A stretch of DNA of 64,000 nucleotides from CAYJFG01 sp051881695 (lineage in GTDB: Bacteria; Bacillota; Clostridia; Oscillospirales; Acutalibacteraceae): NCBI GenBank assembly GCA_051881695.1, contig JBJEQJ010000024.1:47952-111951 (forward strand), given 5' to 3'. Position numbers and translations under genes: made by a program. Of the stretch, positions 17,896 to 26,255 are shown in pieces; positions within the stretch are counted from its first letter, which is position 1; each line of letters begins with the position of its first letter. The notes under the pieces are model-generated. The model saw only the letters and a program-made list of their open reading frames with translations, was not told the DNA's origin and ran no database searches.

Positions 17896-19980
17896 TTAGG
17901 CTATGTCCAAGAGCTTATCGTTTACCGGGTGTAAAAGCCTTGCGGAGTTTAGCACACACAGCACCGAAACACCTGTATCGGCAAATACTGCAAGCCACAT
18001 AGGAGCAATACCGAATACTGCAAGCACTAAAATAACAAGCTTTACCAAAAGCGCAAACGCCATATTTGCTTTAACCGTACTCATAATTTTTCTGCAATAG
18101 CGCACTGCGTTTGGCAGCTGCTTTAAATTTCCGGCTGTCAAAACTGCGTCAGCCGCCTCAATAGCCGCCTGCGAGCCTAATCCCATCGCTATGCCGCAGT
18201 CAGACGCCGCAATAACCGGAGAATCGTTAATGCCGTCGCCTACAAACACTGCCGCTTTCGCACCTTTTTTAAGCTCATTCATTCTTTCAACCTTATCCTG
18301 CGGCATAAGGCTTGCGTAGAATGTGCTCACCTTGCATATATTTGCAATTTTTTCTGCAGTTTTTTCATTGTCTCCTGTAAGCATTGCTGTTTTGCCAACG
18401 CCTAATTTATGCAGCTTACCGATAACCTCAGGGCTTTCCCCTCTGACTTTATCTTCAACTGTTATTTCCGCCGCCAAGGCGCCGTCAACCGTCAGATAAA
18501 GAACTCCGTTATTTTCTTTACCGTCTGTGTTTTGCAAAATTCTGCTGCTGCCGCACATTACCTTTTTACCGTTTAGCATAGCGCTAACGCCTACTCCTGC
18601 AATTTCCTTATAATCGGTAAGCACAGGCAAAGCTTCGTTTTCCGCATATTTTTTTATTGCCGAAGCTACCGGATGTTCGCTCAGCCTTTCAACCGCCGCA
18701 GCAAGCAAAGCAGCTTCTTTTTCAGTATAGCTGCCAAATGCCTTTACGCTTGTTACCGTTAAATTACCGGTTGTGAGCGTGCCTGTTTTGTCAAAAACAA
18801 ACGTGTCTGCCTTTGCAAGAGCTTCAACATATTTTCCGCCCTTAATAAGCACGCCGAGCTTTGACGCACCGCCGATACCCGAGTAAAAGCCAAGCGGGAC
18901 TGAAATTACAATAGCGCAGGGGCACGCCGCAACTAAAAACACAAGCGCACGGGAAAGCCAAAGCGTAAATTCACCAAGCCCGAACAACGGCGGAAGCACG
19001 GCAACTATTAGGGCAAGAAGCATTACAACGGGCGTGTATATTCTTGCAAAGCGAGTAATCATTTTTTCTGAAGTGCCCTTTACGGCAGAGGCTTCCTCGA
19101 CCATTTTAAGTATTCTTGAAGCCGCAGAATTCTCATAGGTTTTTTCTACCCTTACCGTAATTCTGCCCTCGCCGTTAAGCATACCGGACATTACCCTTAC
19201 GCCCGTCTGCGCCGTTTGCGGCAAGCTTTCGCCCGTTATCGCACAGGCATTAAGCGTACTTATGCCCTCGGTAATAATACCGTCAAGCGGAACTCTTTCA
19301 AAGGGATTTACATATATAATATCGTTTACCTTTACACTTTCTGCGGCAACTTTCTGCTCACCGTTTTCTGTCTGTAAATTTGCTGTATCGGGGCGGATTT
19401 CCGCAAGCTTCGCAATATCACGGCGTGAGCTTTCAACTGCTTTTTCTTCAAGTATTTCACCTATTGCAAAAAGCAGTGCAACTAAAGCTGCCTCAAAATA
19501 TTCGCCTATGCAAAACGCCGCAACAACTGCTATAAAAAGCAGGGTGTTTTCGTCAGGACGCAGCTTCACACCGGAGATTATTCCCTTTACGAAAACATTG
19601 TAACAGCTTACAATCGCAGAACCGGCAAATAAAACGGCGCTTAACAAAATATACTGCGGCAGACAAATGAAAACGGAAAGTCCCGCCGCAAAGAGAACTA
19701 CCGACAAAATAATCCTTACAATGCCGCTGAATGATTTTTTCTTTTGCTTATTATCACCGCTGCAGGTGACTTCAACTCCGCTTTCTATTGAGTCCACAAG
19801 CTTTTGCAGCCAGGCGCAAACCTTTTCTTCATTACTTTCCTCCGACTTAAAGCTTATTGACTTGTTGGCAAAATTAAGCGACGCGCTTTCTATACCCTCT
19901 GTGTTTATTACTGCGTTCTCAATTTTTGCCGCACAATTAGCGCAGTTAAGTCCGTTTAAAATATATTTGTATTCTTTCAT
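17896..19980 (-). CDS. Heavy-metal P1B-type ATPase (Cd/Zn/Pb class)
   Basis: ATP-driven metal exporter in the cytoplasmic membrane, 694 residues. An N-terminal HMA domain has the CxxC metal site in GLNCANCAAKIENAV (about residue 12). The membrane metal site is ACPCAIVIS, followed by the phosphorylation motif DKTGTLTTG. TGDNEKTAEKIA and VGDGINDSPVIAASDCG form the hinge. The final membrane helices carry FADTGVSVLCVLN with the Asp expected in Zn/Cd/Pb pumps of the CadA/ZntA group rather than copper pumps. It lies 73 bp after its ArsR-family regulator and shares its promoter. Confidence 0.93.
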   Translation of the reverse strand: MKEYKYILNGLNCANCAAKIENAVINTEGIESASLNFANKSISFKSEESNEEKVCAWLQKLVDSIESGVEVTCSGDNKQKKKSFSGIVRIILSVVLFAAGLSVFICLPQYILLSAVLFAGSAIVSCYNVFVKGIISGVKLRPDENTLLFIAVVAAFCIGEYFEAALVALLFAIGEILEEKAVESSRRDIAKLAEIRPDTANLQTENGEQKVAAESVKVNDIIYVNPFERVPLDGIITEGISTLNACAITGESLPQTAQTGVRVMSGMLNGEGRITVRVEKTYENSAASRILKMVEEASAVKGTSEKMITRFARIYTPVVMLLALIVAVLPPLFGLGEFTLWLSRALVFLVAACPCAIVISVPLGFYSGIGGASKLGVLIKGGKYVEALAKADTFVFDKTGTLTTGNLTVTSVKAFGSYTEKEAALLAAAVERLSEHPVASAIKKYAENEALPVLTDYKEIAGVGVSAMLNGKKVMCGSSRILQNTDGKENNGVLYLTVDGALAAEITVEDKVRGESPEVIGKLHKLGVGKTAMLTGDNEKTAEKIANICKVSTFYASLMPQDKVERMNELKKGAKAAVFVGDGINDSPVIAASDCGIAMGLGSQAAIEAADAVLTAGNLKQLPNAVRYCRKIMSTVKANMAFALLVKLVILVLAVFGIAPMWLAVFADTGVSVLCVLNSARLLHPVNDKLLDIA

Positions 19981-20053
19981 TACGTTTCATTCCTTTCTCC
20001 GTATCTATGCTTTACAGCTACTGCACCTGTCCCTGTTAAAGTGAACTGTATAA

Positions 20054-20434
20054 CTATTCGTTTATATGTGCAAGTCCCATCTCATATATCTTCTTTATAT
20101 GTTCATCATTAAGAGAGTAATACGAGGATTTGCCGTCTTTCCTGACCTTTACAAGCTTTGCGTTGCGTAGTATTCTAAGCTGATGAGATACTGCCGACTG
20201 CCCCATCTGCACAATTTCTGCAATGTCACATACGCACAGCTCGTTTTCAAACAAGGCGCACATAATGCGTATTCTTGTTGTATCGCCGAATACCTTGAAA
20301 AGCTCTGCAAGAGAAAAGAGAGTGTCTAAGTCCGGCATATGCTCAACCGTTTGTTTAACAACATCGTTGTGTATAAGGTGCTGTTCACAGCAGTCTGTGT
20401 TTTTTTCGTTATTGTTATTTATTATTTCGCTCAT
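20054..20434 (-). CDS. ArsR/SmtB-family metal-responsive repressor (CadC-like)
   Basis: Winged-helix repressor of 126 residues controlling the adjacent metal ATPase. The N-terminal stretch has paired cysteines and histidines (DCCEQHLIHND), and the recognition region has ELCVCDIAEIV, the alpha-3 thiol site used by CadC/ArsR to bind soft metals. QSAVSHQLRILRNAKLV is the DNA-recognition helix and GKSSYYSLND the wing. Metal binding is expected to release the repressor from the large palindrome 12 bp upstream. The combination of N-terminal and alpha-3 thiols favours Cd/Pb/Zn. Confidence 0.92.
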   Translation of the reverse strand: MSEIINNNNEKNTDCCEQHLIHNDVVKQTVEHMPDLDTLFSLAELFKVFGDTTRIRIMCALFENELCVCDIAEIVQMGQSAVSHQLRILRNAKLVKVRKDGKSSYYSLNDEHIKKIYEMGLAHINE

Positions 20435-20445
20435 AATTCAGCCTC

Positions 20446-20499
20446 ACTATTATCATATTAACATATGAATATGTATTCATATGTTAATATGATAATAGT
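20446..20499. promoter_or_regulatory. Long palindromic operator of the metal-export operon
   Basis: A perfect 25-bp inverted repeat (20446-20470 and 20475-20499) with a 4-nt spacer. Its centre, CATATGAAT-ATGT-ATTCATATG, resembles ArsR/SmtB operators, but these are normally about 12-2-12. The extra length may hold two dimers. It is immediately upstream of the repressor start. Confidence 0.75.
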
Positions 20500-20685
20500 C
20501 CATTACTGGGATTATGTCAACTGTTTTTTCAAAATTTATAAAAAATTTTTCTTAAGCGAACTCTTTGGATATAATAATAGAGAAAAACTTTCTCCCTTCA
20601 TTTATTGACTTTGAGGTCTTAAAAATATAGAATATATTTAAGCTATTGATTACTATTGCATTTTTGCAAAAAAGGATTGATTTTT

Positions 20686-21123
20686 ATGAAAAAGGCACTC
20701 TCGTTTATTTTAATCGCCATACTCCTGTTATTTACAATAACCTCCTGTACACCGCAGGAACAGGAAAAGAAAATTACTGCAGATGATATTTTAGGCGGTT
20801 GGGAATATATGGAGCAGGTATGGTGCGAATTTTACAGTGACGGTTACTGTGTAATAGGCGGCACAACAGGCAAATACAGTCTTGATAAAGAAAGCCTTGC
20901 CTTTACTCTGACTCCCGCGCAGGGCGACTCTATCTCCTTTGAATGGGCAGGAAGCCTTGATAATGTTACTCCTGAAAACTGGTATTTGGAGAACGACACC
21001 TTATATATAAACGGATACCAATATACAAAATCTGCCGAAGAGATAACAAAACCCGTAAACGCTGCGGAAAGCACAGAGGCTTCAAACACAGGCAGCGCAA
21101 AACAAACGGAAGCTGCACAGTAA
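20686..21123 (+). CDS. Small lipoprotein of unknown function
   Basis: The start is the ATG at 20686, after AAAGGATTG. The 145-residue protein has a type II signal peptide (MKKALSFILIAILLLF) ending at the lipobox ITSC, so it should be anchored outside the membrane. The mature part is short with a beta-rich region (ILGGWEYMEQVW ... YSLDKESLAFTLTPA) resembling lipocalin-like or DUF-type domains that report small-molecule or substrate binding. The C-terminal tail is low complexity (Ala/Glu/Ser/Thr). I do not recognise a specific family. Confidence 0.75.
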   Translation: MKKALSFILIAILLLFTITSCTPQEQEKKITADDILGGWEYMEQVWCEFYSDGYCVIGGTTGKYSLDKESLAFTLTPAQGDSISFEWAGSLDNVTPENWYLENDTLYINGYQYTKSAEEITKPVNAAESTEASNTGSAKQTEAAQ

Positions 21124-21182
21124 AGCGGCGCAGGTAAGCTCTGATTTAACTTGTAAAAACATAAGGATTACGGTGATTAAAA

Positions 21183-21998
21183 ATGATAATAGATACTCAT
21201 GTTCATATCGGCGGAGAAAACCTCGGTTTTGATATGAAAAAGGAATATGTCCTTAAATCTATGGAGAAATATAATATTGATTTTTCAATAGTATCAGACG
21301 GAAGCGCAGCAGAGGTTGACCATTCTCAAAGGCTATTGCCTAAGGAGGTATCGCTTTCACAGACGGAATGTCTTATAAATATTCTGGATTTTGCAAAAAG
21401 CAATCCAACAAAAATAGGCGCAGGAATATGGATAAAGCCTCTTACTGAAAAATGTGACGACAGCTTTAGCAGGCTTTTAAAGAATAATCTTGATTATATA
21501 TATTGCATTAAGTGTCATCCGTTCCACAGCGGTATTCCATTTGACGATGAACGCATAGAGCCGTACATTAATTTGGCAGCCGAGCTTAATTTGCCTGTGC
21601 TTGTTCACACTGCTGATGACCGCTGCTCTGACGTTAAAGGAGTTTTTAACGCAGCAAGAAAGCACCCGACTGTTAAATTCATAATGGCGCATATGGGGCT
21701 TGGAACTGACAACAAAGAAGCGACAGAATTAATCGGCAAACTGCCAAATTTGTACGGAGATACAGCATGGGTGCCGATAAGCAGTACGGTTGACTTCATA
21801 AAAAACAACGGAAGCGAAAAGCTGTTATTCGGCTCTGATAATCCTATTGACGGAGCTGACACATATTATTGCAACAAAAGCGGACAGCGAAGCCTGTATC
21901 AGGAATACTTTTCTGATTTGAAGAAGCTTATTTCAAAGGACGATTACGAAAACATAATGTATAAAAACGCTGTTGAATTATTCGGAATAAAAATATAA
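21183..21998 (+). CDS. Amidohydrolase-family metal-dependent hydrolase
   Basis: TIM-barrel hydrolase of the amidohydrolase_2/TatD-like group, 271 residues. The N-terminal IIDTHVHIGG supplies two metal His, KCHPFHSGIP and LVHTADD supply further ligands, and LLFGSDNPIDG carries the catalytic Asp. The substrate is unknown. It follows the lipoprotein gene by 59 bp on the same strand and ends at a strong terminator. Confidence 0.85.
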   Translation: MIIDTHVHIGGENLGFDMKKEYVLKSMEKYNIDFSIVSDGSAAEVDHSQRLLPKEVSLSQTECLINILDFAKSNPTKIGAGIWIKPLTEKCDDSFSRLLKNNLDYIYCIKCHPFHSGIPFDDERIEPYINLAAELNLPVLVHTADDRCSDVKGVFNAARKHPTVKFIMAHMGLGTDNKEATELIGKLPNLYGDTAWVPISSTVDFIKNNGSEKLLFGSDNPIDGADTYYCNKSGQRSLYQEYFSDLKKLISKDDYENIMYKNAVELFGIKI

Positions 21999-22001
21999 AT
22001 A

Positions 22002-22044
22002 CGGCGGCAAGCAGACAATATTCACTGTTCTGCTTGCCGCCGTT
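22002..22044 (+). terminator. Intrinsic terminator after the amidohydrolase
   Basis: A perfect 15-bp stem (22002-22016 with 22030-22044), ACGGCGGCAAGCAGA and its complement, followed by TTAATTTTT. Confidence 0.85.
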
Positions 22045-22086
22045 TAATTTTTGATGTAAAAATAACAGCTTTATCAAATTTTTCAA

Positions 22087-22980
22087 TCAAGCCTTTAACA
22101 GACGTATATAGTGATTTGCTTCTCTCAAAACGTGATCGGCAAGAAGCGGTAGTATTATAGATTTAATTTTACACTGCTCTATCCCCTGCGTACCGGCTCT
22201 CTTAAAATCTCTCAGCTTCAGTGTTTCCTCAAGCGATACGGAGGTCATAGCCTTATCCTCTTCACACTTACAGGTATCAAGCAAAGCGCAATAATCCTTA
22301 GCGAATTTATCTGACGTTTCAAAAAGCTCCTTTTCACACGGATCCAGAAGTCCCCTTATAAACATAGCGTGCTCCATCATTATTCTGTTCCAGAAGCACT
22401 CAATTTCTTTCATGGATTTACAGCTTAAATCTCCGTCATTCTCAAGCATACAAACATATTCTCTGTAAAGCTTTGCTTCTCTTAATATATGTTCAATAAG
22501 CAGCGGATAATTCAATGTAAACATTTTACAGCACATTACATTTTCCAAAATGTTCTCTTTCAGAGAAATAAGTCCGTCAAGAAGCTTCAGTGCGGTACAG
22601 TTGAGTATTTTCACCTGTTTAACCTTCTCCGAGCTTATGCTGATGCTACGGCAGGCGCCTATCAAGCGCAATTCCCTGGCGGTTATATCCTTATTAATTG
22701 AAATTCCGGTGAACGCTTCAGTCTGTCTTTCAGCAAGAGCAGTAAACTCCGTTACAATTTCCCCTGAGCGCAGAACCTCTCGTCTGACAATTCCGGAGCT
22801 AAGACTTATTGCCCTGCAAAGAAGCTTCTCAAATTCCTTTTTGAAAAACTCCGCTTTTTGTGCAAAGCCTTCGTTCACAGGTGTAAAGCCGGCTTTTAAA
22901 AAGAAGGAATGTTCTTTCATAATACGCCCGAAGAACAGATGAAGCTCTAACGATTTAACTACAAAATTACTTGTATGCAT
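22087..22980 (-). CDS. DUF2935-family protein
   Basis: 297 residues, all-helical by appearance, with a repeated motif: LFFGRIMKEHSFFLKAGF near the N-terminus and IMMEHAMFIRGLLDP in the second half, plus HILREAKLYREYV and DHVLREANHYIRLL. The repeated HxxF/H-rich helices are characteristic of DUF2935, a Clostridia/Bacilli family sometimes proposed to bind metal ions. Function unknown. The ATG has a GGAGGAG ribosome site. It stands alone and convergent with the amidohydrolase. Confidence 0.8.
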   Translation of the reverse strand: MHTSNFVVKSLELHLFFGRIMKEHSFFLKAGFTPVNEGFAQKAEFFKKEFEKLLCRAISLSSGIVRREVLRSGEIVTEFTALAERQTEAFTGISINKDITARELRLIGACRSISISSEKVKQVKILNCTALKLLDGLISLKENILENVMCCKMFTLNYPLLIEHILREAKLYREYVCMLENDGDLSCKSMKEIECFWNRIMMEHAMFIRGLLDPCEKELFETSDKFAKDYCALLDTCKCEEDKAMTSVSLEETLKLRDFKRAGTQGIEQCKIKSIILPLLADHVLREANHYIRLLKA

Positions 22981-23131
22981 ATTTCTCCTCCACAGTAAAA
23001 GTATTTTTCACTTTTACAATATATGAAAAACAGAGAATTACTGTTACAGAGATGTCTGCTATATTGTTTAGTTACAAGCACCGCAGAGTTGTAATCTGCG
23101 GCGCTTGCTTGCAAATCCGTATAAAAGCATA

Positions 23132-23599
23132 TTAATATTCCTGTTCATCGGCAATTGCCTTAGTTGGATGAACAGTCCCATGCGGATGCTTAGGCGGAGC
23201 ATAGACAGAATAAAGCTTAAGCGGACAGGAACCGGTATTTATTATATTGTGCCATACACCGGCAGGAACAAAAACGGCATCCTCAGAAGCAACACATTTT
23301 TGAAAATTAAGCTTATCTTTACAGCTTCCCATTTTAACAACGCCCTGCCCTTTCTCCAAGCGCAAAAACTGGTCGGTATCGGGATGCATTTCTAAACCTA
23401 TTTCTCCCCCTATTGGGATACACATAAGGGTGAGCTGCAAGTGATTACCTGTCCATAATGCTGCTCTGAAATTATCGTTCCGGCACGTTTCTCGTACTAT
23501 ATTAACTGTGTACGGCTCAGCTCCATAGTCTGCCATACATCTTATTTCATTGCGGAATAAGCCTGAAGGTTTGCTATTATATTTATGATAACTATACAT
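23132..23599 (-). CDS. Cupin-domain protein
   Basis: Single-domain cupin of 155 residues. The two cupin motifs are visible: PIGGEIGLEMHPDTDQFLRLEKG, with Gly, Glu, His and Asp/Gln positions, and AVFVPAGVWHNIINTG with the metal His. The end (YAPPKHPHGTVHPTK) matches a common small cupin family of anaerobes. It may be a small-molecule isomerase or binding protein; no substrate can be given. It is the last gene before the CRISPR array. Confidence 0.85.
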   Translation of the reverse strand: MYSYHKYNSKPSGLFRNEIRCMADYGAEPYTVNIVRETCRNDNFRAALWTGNHLQLTLMCIPIGGEIGLEMHPDTDQFLRLEKGQGVVKMGSCKDKLNFQKCVASEDAVFVPAGVWHNIINTGSCPLKLYSVYAPPKHPHGTVHPTKAIADEQEY

Positions 23600-23745
23600 A
23601 AAATCCCCTTTTCTCTCTTTTTGATATTATTTATTCTCTGTTACTATCCTATGTTAAGATAAAGGGATGGGTGAAGTAAATTGTTATTAAATCACTTGTA
23701 AAACACATTTTCTGTATTGAACTGAAAGCGCTGTTGTGATACTTT

Positions 23746-24388
23746 ATTTCAATACACACCCTCCGTGGGGAGGGTGACTAACATAGGTTGAAACTATTGT
23801 CAAGCCTTTTTTTATTTCAATCCACACCCTCCGTGGGGAGGGTGACTTCAGCAGTAAAGCCTTTCCATAAGGTACCGCTTTATTTCAATCCACACCCTCC
23901 GCGGGGAGGGTGACGCTCTGCACTATCGCAAGTCACATAATTACTCCCATTTCAATCCACACCCTCCGCGGGGAGGGTGACATTATCAACATCTCTTCTT
24001 TTTGTTTTTTCATAATTTCAATCCACACCCTCCGCGGGGAGGGTGACGCCAACAGGTAAGGTGCTAATGCTTGACCGATAGATTTCAATCCACACCCTCC
24101 GCGGGGAGGGTGACCATAAGTACACCTCCCTCCGAGCCGACAGCCGCTGAATTTCAATCCACACCCTCCGCGGGGAGGGTGACAAAATTCAATCCGTGTT
24201 GAAATTGCAACCGATGACATTTCAATCCACACCCTCCGCGGGGAGGGTGACTGTACTTGCGACCTTCTTCGTCGTCTACCGTGAAGTATTTCAATCCACA
24301 CCCTCCGCGGGGAGGGTGACAATTTCCGAAGTTTGAGCCTTTAAACCTCTGGTTTATTTCAATCCACACCCTCCGCGGGGAGGGTGAC
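23746..24388 (-). CRISPR. Type I-C CRISPR array, ten 33-nt repeats and nine spacers
   Basis: Repeats start at 23746, 23814, 23882, 23949, 24015, 24082, 24151, 24219, 24288 and 24356; spacers are 33-36 nt. On the transcribed (minus) strand the repeat starts GTCACCCTCC and ends GTGTGGATTGAAAT, the usual type I-C form, with an ACCCTCC/GGAGGGT stem. Repeats 3-10 in genome order are identical by eye. The two farthest from cas2 differ: both have GTGG in place of GCGG in the loop, and the last also has one change in the ATTGAAAT flank. Array direction therefore runs leftward from cas2. Confidence 0.97.
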
Positions 24389-24558
24389 AGCAAAAATATA
24401 CAGCTATATTATGCTATATATCTTTTCTTTTGTGCAACAAATACAAAAATACGTTTTTGCTTTATATAAACAACAATATTTTTGCTTTCGTGCGCTTGAA
24501 AATGTTTATTCTTCTTGTGCGAATATTCCTGCAGAACAATGTTTGCTATATGTTCGCA
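24389..24558 (-). promoter_or_regulatory. CRISPR leader region
   Basis: A 170-bp AT-rich stretch between cas2 and the first conserved repeat, with no gene. Its position next to the perfect repeats and opposite the degenerate end identifies it as the leader that should carry the array promoter. Confidence 0.65.
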
Positions 24559-24849
24559 CTAAAACAGCAACACTCCTTCCATATCTATGCTTTCCTTTAC
24601 GCCAAAATGTTCTACCTTTGTTTTATAATTGTTTCCCAGATAATAAAATCTTATGCTGTCCTCATTCTTATCAATGATTTTCAAAAGCTTTTCTTTTACT
24701 TCACGGCTTTTTGCCGCATCCATTATACATTCAAAAACAGAATTTTGCACTCTCTGACCATAATTGCAGCATTCTTTTGCAACCTTGCGAAGTCTCTTTT
24801 TGCCGTTCGGTGTATCGGTTCTTACATCATAAGTTATTAGTACAAGCAC
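24559..24849 (-). CDS. cas2: CRISPR-associated Cas2
   Basis: Small ferredoxin-like adaptation protein that normally bridges two Cas1 dimers during spacer capture. With the GTG at 24849 the protein begins MLVLITYDVRTD, the usual Cas2 start, preceded by AGGTG at a good distance. NYGQRVQNSVFECIM is the second family signature. The 96-residue length is normal. There is no cas1 next to it or elsewhere in the window, so it probably cannot act in adaptation unless a partner is encoded elsewhere. Confidence 0.95.
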   Translation of the reverse strand: MLVLITYDVRTDTPNGKKRLRKVAKECCNYGQRVQNSVFECIMDAAKSREVKEKLLKIIDKNEDSIRFYYLGNNYKTKVEHFGVKESIDMEGVLLF

Positions 24850-25370
24850 ATATAGCACCTACTTCCACAGAAAAGGCGGATACGCTTGCGTATTTCGTTG
24901 TCTAAAGCGACTTTTAGCCTGCGCCTTGTTTTTCCGTAGAAAATATTGATTTCATCTATTTTTGTGCAAAACATTTCCTCTAAGCAATATGCCTGAGCCG
25001 CTGCCTGAAGAATATCGGCGTCGCTTTCTTTAGGCTCTCCGTGCTTATATTCTACGGGAATAATTTTATATAATCCGTCATAGCCGTTGATCAAAGCGCC
25101 GTCATCAGACTTGTAAAACTCTACAACGTCACACACTCCGGTAATGCCAAGCTCACGTGACACTACAGGCATACCGCGAGAAACTATCAGATCGTTTCTT
25201 TTTTCAGAGGATGCATTATCGTGGGCATTTTCGTGCATTATATTTCCGCTTACCGTAAGCAAATTTTCCTCCCACTGCTGTTCAATGTGGATAAGCGCCC
25301 ATTGTCGTCTGCAAAACACAAAATGCTGTATTCCGGATATGCTCAATAATTCTTCGTCTGTGTAGCTCAT
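24837..25370 (-). CDS. cas4: Cas4, C-terminally truncated at a deletion junction
   Basis: RecB-like nuclease that normally trims prespacers with Cas1-Cas2. The N-terminal GIQHFVFCRRQWALIHIE (first cluster Cys) and the nuclease core GVCDVVEF ... PVEYKHGEP are intact, and QAAAQAYCLEEMF is present. Type I-C Cas4 is usually about 200-220 residues with a separate C-terminal cysteine cluster. Here the protein stops at 177 residues: after KRIRLF it runs into CGSRCYMCLY, which is encoded by the leader of cas2. The usual C-terminal segment and all of cas1 are missing. The three new cysteines may be coincidental. The gene overlaps cas7 by 4 nt. Confidence 0.88.
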   Translation of the reverse strand: MSYTDEELLSISGIQHFVFCRRQWALIHIEQQWEENLLTVSGNIMHENAHDNASSEKRNDLIVSRGMPVVSRELGITGVCDVVEFYKSDDGALINGYDGLYKIIPVEYKHGEPKESDADILQAAAQAYCLEEMFCTKIDEINIFYGKTRRRLKVALDNEIRKRIRLFCGSRCYMCLY

Positions 25371-26254
25371 TTTACTGTAAGGGTTACGCTGTCGGGGATT
25401 TCGGATTCTTCAATTTTAATTTCATAGTCGCTGTAGCTTCTTGCGACCTTTACGCCCTCTTTGCACTTAATTTTTATTGCGTCAAACAGCTTATATGAAG
25501 GAGCGTTGCCAAGCTCGCTGTCGTGCTTGAATATTACAAGCTTACGAACTGCCATTTTTCCTCTTGCCGCTGCATGGTCATATTCAAACATATTTATTAT
25601 TGCATTCCATAACAGCTCTAAATCATCCTCGGAAAATCCCGTTACCTTTCTTGCAAGATTTGCCGATATGTATCCCTCTGCAACATACAAGCCATAAGGC
25701 ACAATAAACTTGTTGCCCATTGTGTTTGTGTTCTTTTCTGCGTCTGCTTCGGTTGTAATTGCGCATCGTGTGATAGTTATTTCCTGCGGAAAAATCGGGT
25801 CAACTGAACGTGCAAAGCCAAGCTGAACAGGACCTCTCACCTGACCGCAGTTTAAAGATGCTTTTACAAATGTAGTCATTACTGCGCCGAAGGCTCTTAT
25901 ATCAAAGAAATTTTTGCACATAAAATCCCTTATTTTGCCGTCAATTTCAGGGTCGTCCTTTTTGAGCTTTTTACCTTCTGCTTCCTTTACACCGAGATAT
26001 TCAAACGCTTTTTTGTCACTGCTGTTAAGAGGTACTCCGCTTTTAATATATATACCGTAGCCCGGCTCGTTTTCCTTTACCACTTCAACATAGTTTCTGA
26101 TTTTGCGCTTTAAGCATACATCGGTTACAATCCCGTAGCCTGTTTCGGGATCTACTCTCGGCATATTGCCTGCGTCGGGATCCCCGTTAGGATTTCCGTT
26201 TTCAACATCAAAGATTATGGCGAACTCGTATCTGTTTTTAATTACTTCTGACAT
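25367..26254 (-). CDS. cas7: Cas7 (Csd2) backbone subunit, type I-C Cascade
   Basis: RAMP protein that coats the crRNA along the Cascade backbone. The 295-residue protein has the type I-C start IIFDVENGNPNGDPDAGNMP and the NCGQVRGPVQLGFARSVDPI segment, followed by ITRCAITTEADAEKNTNTMG. The length is normal. It starts 1 nt after cas8c with AAGGAGG upstream. Nothing suggests inactivation. Confidence 0.95.
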   Translation of the reverse strand: MSEVIKNRYEFAIIFDVENGNPNGDPDAGNMPRVDPETGYGIVTDVCLKRKIRNYVEVVKENEPGYGIYIKSGVPLNSSDKKAFEYLGVKEAEGKKLKKDDPEIDGKIRDFMCKNFFDIRAFGAVMTTFVKASLNCGQVRGPVQLGFARSVDPIFPQEITITRCAITTEADAEKNTNTMGNKFIVPYGLYVAEGYISANLARKVTGFSEDDLELLWNAIINMFEYDHAAARGKMAVRKLVIFKHDSELGNAPSYKLFDAIKIKCKEGVKVARSYSDYEIKIEESEIPDSVTLTVK

Positions 26255-26255
26255 A

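Noticed and set aside
23933..24393. Open frames encoding repeated SPSPRRVWIEI and HPPRGGCGLK units
   Set aside because: These are translations of the CRISPR repeats, not a protein gene.
24837..24872. CGSRCYMC at the Cas4 end as its normal iron-sulfur cysteine cluster
   Set aside because: The preceding ~30-40 residues of the usual Cas4 C-terminus are missing and these codons are the cas2 leader, so the three cysteines are more likely chance, although this cannot be excluded.
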